Source: an uncultured Lachnobacterium sp.
Lineage (GTDB): Bacteria; Bacillota; Clostridia; Lachnospirales; Lachnospiraceae
Assembly (NCBI GenBank): GCA_900548765.1
Contig: URLU01000118.1
Coordinates: 1 to 6,909 of the forward strand
DNA length: 6,909 nt
Reading direction: 5' to 3'
Shown: piece after piece, positions 4,793 through 6,909 of the stretch
How the letters are laid out: each line of letters opens with the position of its first letter
Numbering within the stretch: the first letter of the stretch is position 1
Notes under the pieces: model-generated
The model's input: only the letters and a program-made list of their open reading frames with translations
The model's database searches: none
Told to the model about the DNA's origin: nothing
Program-made: the position numbers and the translations under genes

Positions 4793-6623
4793 CGTATCTC
4801 ACTTTTGTTTCATTTACAAACCTTGATATTGCAGTGTTTTTGTCATTGATGGATTTGACAGAATAAAGGCTTAATCTGGTCTTTGCTCTTGTCATTCCCA
4901 CATAGAAAAGCCTGCGTTCCTCCTCTATATCCTTATCCAGAACTGCCTTTTTATATGGCATAATTCCCTCGTTTACATCCAGTATAAAGACATGCTCATA
5001 TTCAAGCCCCTTGGCACTGTGGAGAGTCGATATGGTAACAGCGTTGGGATTAGCTGCCTTAAGCTCTGCAAGACGCTTTATCTCCTCTGTGTATGCCTTT
5101 ATATGCTCATCCCATTCCTCGTAGGTCTTGTAGCCCTTGGCTCCCGACTGAATTTCCTCTAAGATGTCGAAAAGTTCTTCCTTGTTCATGCTCCTGTACT
5201 CAGCATACTCAATCAGGAAATCATCATAGCCCACGCCCTTCCTGATGTAGTTTATTGCAGCATAAGGATTCATTCTGGACAGCATCTTAAGGTCATACTC
5301 AAGCTTCTCGATTCTCTCTGCTATCCAGGGCTGCTCATCATAGAGCTTTATCCATTCATCAAAGGCAACCGTCTCCTCACAGAGGGAATTTCTGCTCAGG
5401 TATCTCTTGGGTCTGTTCATAATCTGGTAAAAGTCCCTGCGGCTTCTGCCTCCTGCAGCAATTCGTAAATATGTAAAAATGTCCCTTGCTATCCAGTGCT
5501 CATAGAGATTTGGAATCCTGTCCTTGGTCTTAAAGGGCAGATTGTACTCCATCAGCTGCTCAATAAGCTGTCTGGGCTGGGTATTTGTACGCATAAGCAC
5601 GGCTATATCTGAAAACTCAGCTCCCTGCTTTATGAGCTTATCAATCTCCCTAATCAGGTATAAATTCTCATCTTTCCTGCTGTCAAAGGTGATATACTCC
5701 ACCGGGGTATCATCCGTCTTGGATGGGATTATATCCTTATCAAACCTCTCAGCATTATAGGATATCAGATTTTTGGAAGTCTCTACTATATATCTGCCAC
5801 ATCTGTAGTTTGTGTCCAAAAGCACCTGCCTTGCATCCGGATAATCCTTAGTAAAATTAAGCATGATTTCAGGCTTCGAGCCTCTGAACCTGTATATGCT
5901 CTGGTCATCATCCCCCACGATAAATAGATTATTTTCAGGCTGTGCCATCATTCTGATTATCTCATACTGAATGCGGTTAATGTCCTGAAACTCATCAACC
6001 AGTATATACTTATATTTATTCTGCCAGAATCCCAATATATCAGATCTCTGGGTAAACAGCTCATAGGTATAGGTCAGCATATCATCAAAATCTATAAGCC
6101 TGCTCCTCGAAAGACAGCCCTCATAGTCCTTATAGATTTTTCTAAATATTTCTGCGCTGCACTGGGCAGAGTAAAAATGCTCCAAATCAATCTGTCCATT
6201 TTTAATGGTGCTTATCTCGCCAAAAAGATTCGATATAATCTCATTCTCGTCATTGTATTCCAGATTATAGTTAGACAGAATCTCCCTCATAAACCTGTAT
6301 TTCTGTTCATCTGTCACTATATTTGAGGACTTGAAATTATAGGCGTATTTTAAAATGGTAAAGAAAACCGCATGAAATGTGCCAAAAGTCACTTTTGAAA
6401 CAGACTCCCCTGTCAGCTTTAAAAACCTCTCCTTCATCTCCATAGCTGCAGCCTTTGTGAAAGTAATCACAAGAATATTTGAGGGATTTACATCATATTC
6501 TGTTATAAGTGTTTTTGTTCTCTGTGTGATAACTGCGGTCTTCCCTGAACCGGGACCTGCAAGAACAAGCATGGCGCCATCTCTATGCGAAATGGCGCTT
6601 GCCTGAGATTTGTTAAACTTCAT
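4773..6623 (-). CDS. UvrD/PcrA-like superfamily 1A DNA helicase
   Basis: A 616-residue ATP-dependent 3'-5' DNA helicase. All SF1A motifs are present in order: Q motif Gln7; Walker A AGPGSGKT (22-29); Ia ITFTKAAAMEMKER (53-66, the TFTKAAA variant rather than TFTNKAA); Walker B VDEFQD (209-214); III GDDDQSIYRFRGS (237-249); IV LDTNYRCG (269-276); V TISTLHSAKGLEYEHVFI (530-547); VI EERRLFYVGMTRAK (568-581). It is about 100 residues shorter than typical PcrA/UvrD and ends soon after motif VI, so it lacks the Tudor-like C-terminal domain that PcrA uses to contact RNA polymerase. It is likely a secondary UvrD paralogue in DNA repair or replication-fork clearance, not the main PcrA; that is inference. 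The start overlaps the end of gltX by 11 bases with only a distant AAGGG, implying translational coupling. Its last codons (KKEPK) are encoded by the DUF1292 terminator. Confidence 0.93.
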   Translation of the reverse strand: MKFNKSQASAISHRDGAMLVLAGPGSGKTAVITQRTKTLITEYDVNPSNILVITFTKAAAMEMKERFLKLTGESVSKVTFGTFHAVFFTILKYAYNFKSSNIVTDEQKYRFMREILSNYNLEYNDENEIISNLFGEISTIKNGQIDLEHFYSAQCSAEIFRKIYKDYEGCLSRSRLIDFDDMLTYTYELFTQRSDILGFWQNKYKYILVDEFQDINRIQYEIIRMMAQPENNLFIVGDDDQSIYRFRGSKPEIMLNFTKDYPDARQVLLDTNYRCGRYIVETSKNLISYNAERFDKDIIPSKTDDTPVEYITFDSRKDENLYLIREIDKLIKQGAEFSDIAVLMRTNTQPRQLIEQLMEYNLPFKTKDRIPNLYEHWIARDIFTYLRIAAGGRSRRDFYQIMNRPKRYLSRNSLCEETVAFDEWIKLYDEQPWIAERIEKLEYDLKMLSRMNPYAAINYIRKGVGYDDFLIEYAEYRSMNKEELFDILEEIQSGAKGYKTYEEWDEHIKAYTEEIKRLAELKAANPNAVTISTLHSAKGLEYEHVFILDVNEGIMPYKKAVLDKDIEEERRLFYVGMTRAKTRLSLYSVKSINDKNTAISRFVNETKVRYEKKEPK

Positions 6624-6909
6624 TTAATAACTCAATACCCTTCTTGATTCTGGCAATTGATTCCTCTTTGCCAAGTACCTCCATAAGCTCTGTTGCTCCA
6701 CCTGGTGTCATCTGTTTACCAGAGACAGCAGTTCTGATTGGCCACATAACATAGCCATTCTTACAGCCCTTTTTGGCTACATAATCACAAAGCACTGCGT
6801 AAAGTGCATCATTGCTATAGTCCTCCTGTGCCTCAAGAACAGGAAGAATCTCTGTCAGCACCTCAAGTGAAGTCTGTGCATTTGTCTTCATCTTCTTGTG
6901 TGTATACAT
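6613..6909 (-). CDS. gltX: Glutamyl-tRNA synthetase, C-terminal fragment
   Basis: The final 98 residues of a class I glutamyl-tRNA synthetase; the gene enters from the right edge, so the first in-window codon is not a start. The fragment is the helical anticodon-binding domain: YTHKKMKT at its beginning, KNGYVMWPIRTAVSGKQMTPG (75 residues from the C-terminal side inward, about 51-71 of the fragment), then ELMEVLGKEESIARIKKGIE. The block 'KNGxxMWPxRTAxSGKxxTPGG' is highly diagnostic of bacterial GltX. The catalytic HIGH and KMSKS motifs lie outside the window. The cytoplasmic enzyme charges tRNA-Glu with glutamate. The stop codon overlaps the helicase start by 11 bases, so the two are probably one transcript. 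Confidence 0.93.
   Translation of the reverse strand: MYTHKKMKTNAQTSLEVLTEILPVLEAQEDYSNDALYAVLCDYVAKKGCKNGYVMWPIRTAVSGKQMTPGGATELMEVLGKEESIARIKKGIELLNEV

Noticed and set aside
1..6909. Defence system, CRISPR array, prophage or insertion sequence
   Set aside because: No spaced direct repeats, transposase or integrase motifs, or phage or defence proteins; the lone UvrD-like helicase has no nuclease partner in the window.

Overview
The window looks like core chromosome of a low-GC Gram-positive bacterium of class Clostridia, most likely a Lachnospiraceae-type anaerobe. The basis is inference from protein character: a SigK-type sporulation sigma factor, a DUF5662 protein, a DUF1292 protein, a short UvrD-like helicase beside gltX, and AT-rich spacers with AGGAG-type ribosome sites. 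I see no insertion sequences, phage genes, tRNA or rRNA, or CRISPR array. Genes cover nearly everything, and no gap exceeds about 135 bp.

Layout from left to right. (1) 1-183, minus: the first 61 codons of a YifB/ComM-type Mg-chelatase-like ATPase, running off the left edge. (2) 228-268: an AT-rich terminator hairpin behind the next gene. (3) 282-902, minus: a SigK-family sigma factor. (4) 967-1854, plus: an RluA/RluD-family pseudouridine synthase, divergent from the sigma gene across 64 bp. Neither start has a Shine-Dalgarno, but each has a -10-like hexamer just upstream. (5) 1825-2436, minus: a DUF5662 protein whose 3' end overlaps the synthase gene by 30 bp, with a terminator hairpin inside the overlap. 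(6) 2438-4312, minus: an intact GlgX/isoamylase-type GH13 protein, one base upstream of the DUF5662 gene and evidently in one operon with it. (7) 4313-4446: a compact divergent promoter region. (8) 4447-4764, plus: a very acidic DUF1292 protein with a strong terminator. (9) 4773-6623, minus: a UvrD/PcrA-like helicase whose stop codon lies in the loop of that terminator. (10) 6613-6909, minus: the C-terminal end of glutamyl-tRNA synthetase, overlapping the helicase start by 11 bp.

The most interesting feature is the 624-residue GH13 protein. It keeps the scaffold of glycogen debranching enzymes, including the family signatures around the active site, but all three catalytic acidic residues and most other active-site residues are replaced. 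It has an intact frame, a good Shine-Dalgarno and a promoter, so it looks like a maintained pseudoenzyme (perhaps glycan-binding or regulatory) rather than a decaying gene. Its co-transcribed DUF5662 partner has no known function, so the pair could be an undescribed two-gene system. Secondary points are the candidate leaderless divergent sigK/pseudouridine synthase pair and two convergent junctions where a stop codon sits in the loop of a terminator hairpin.
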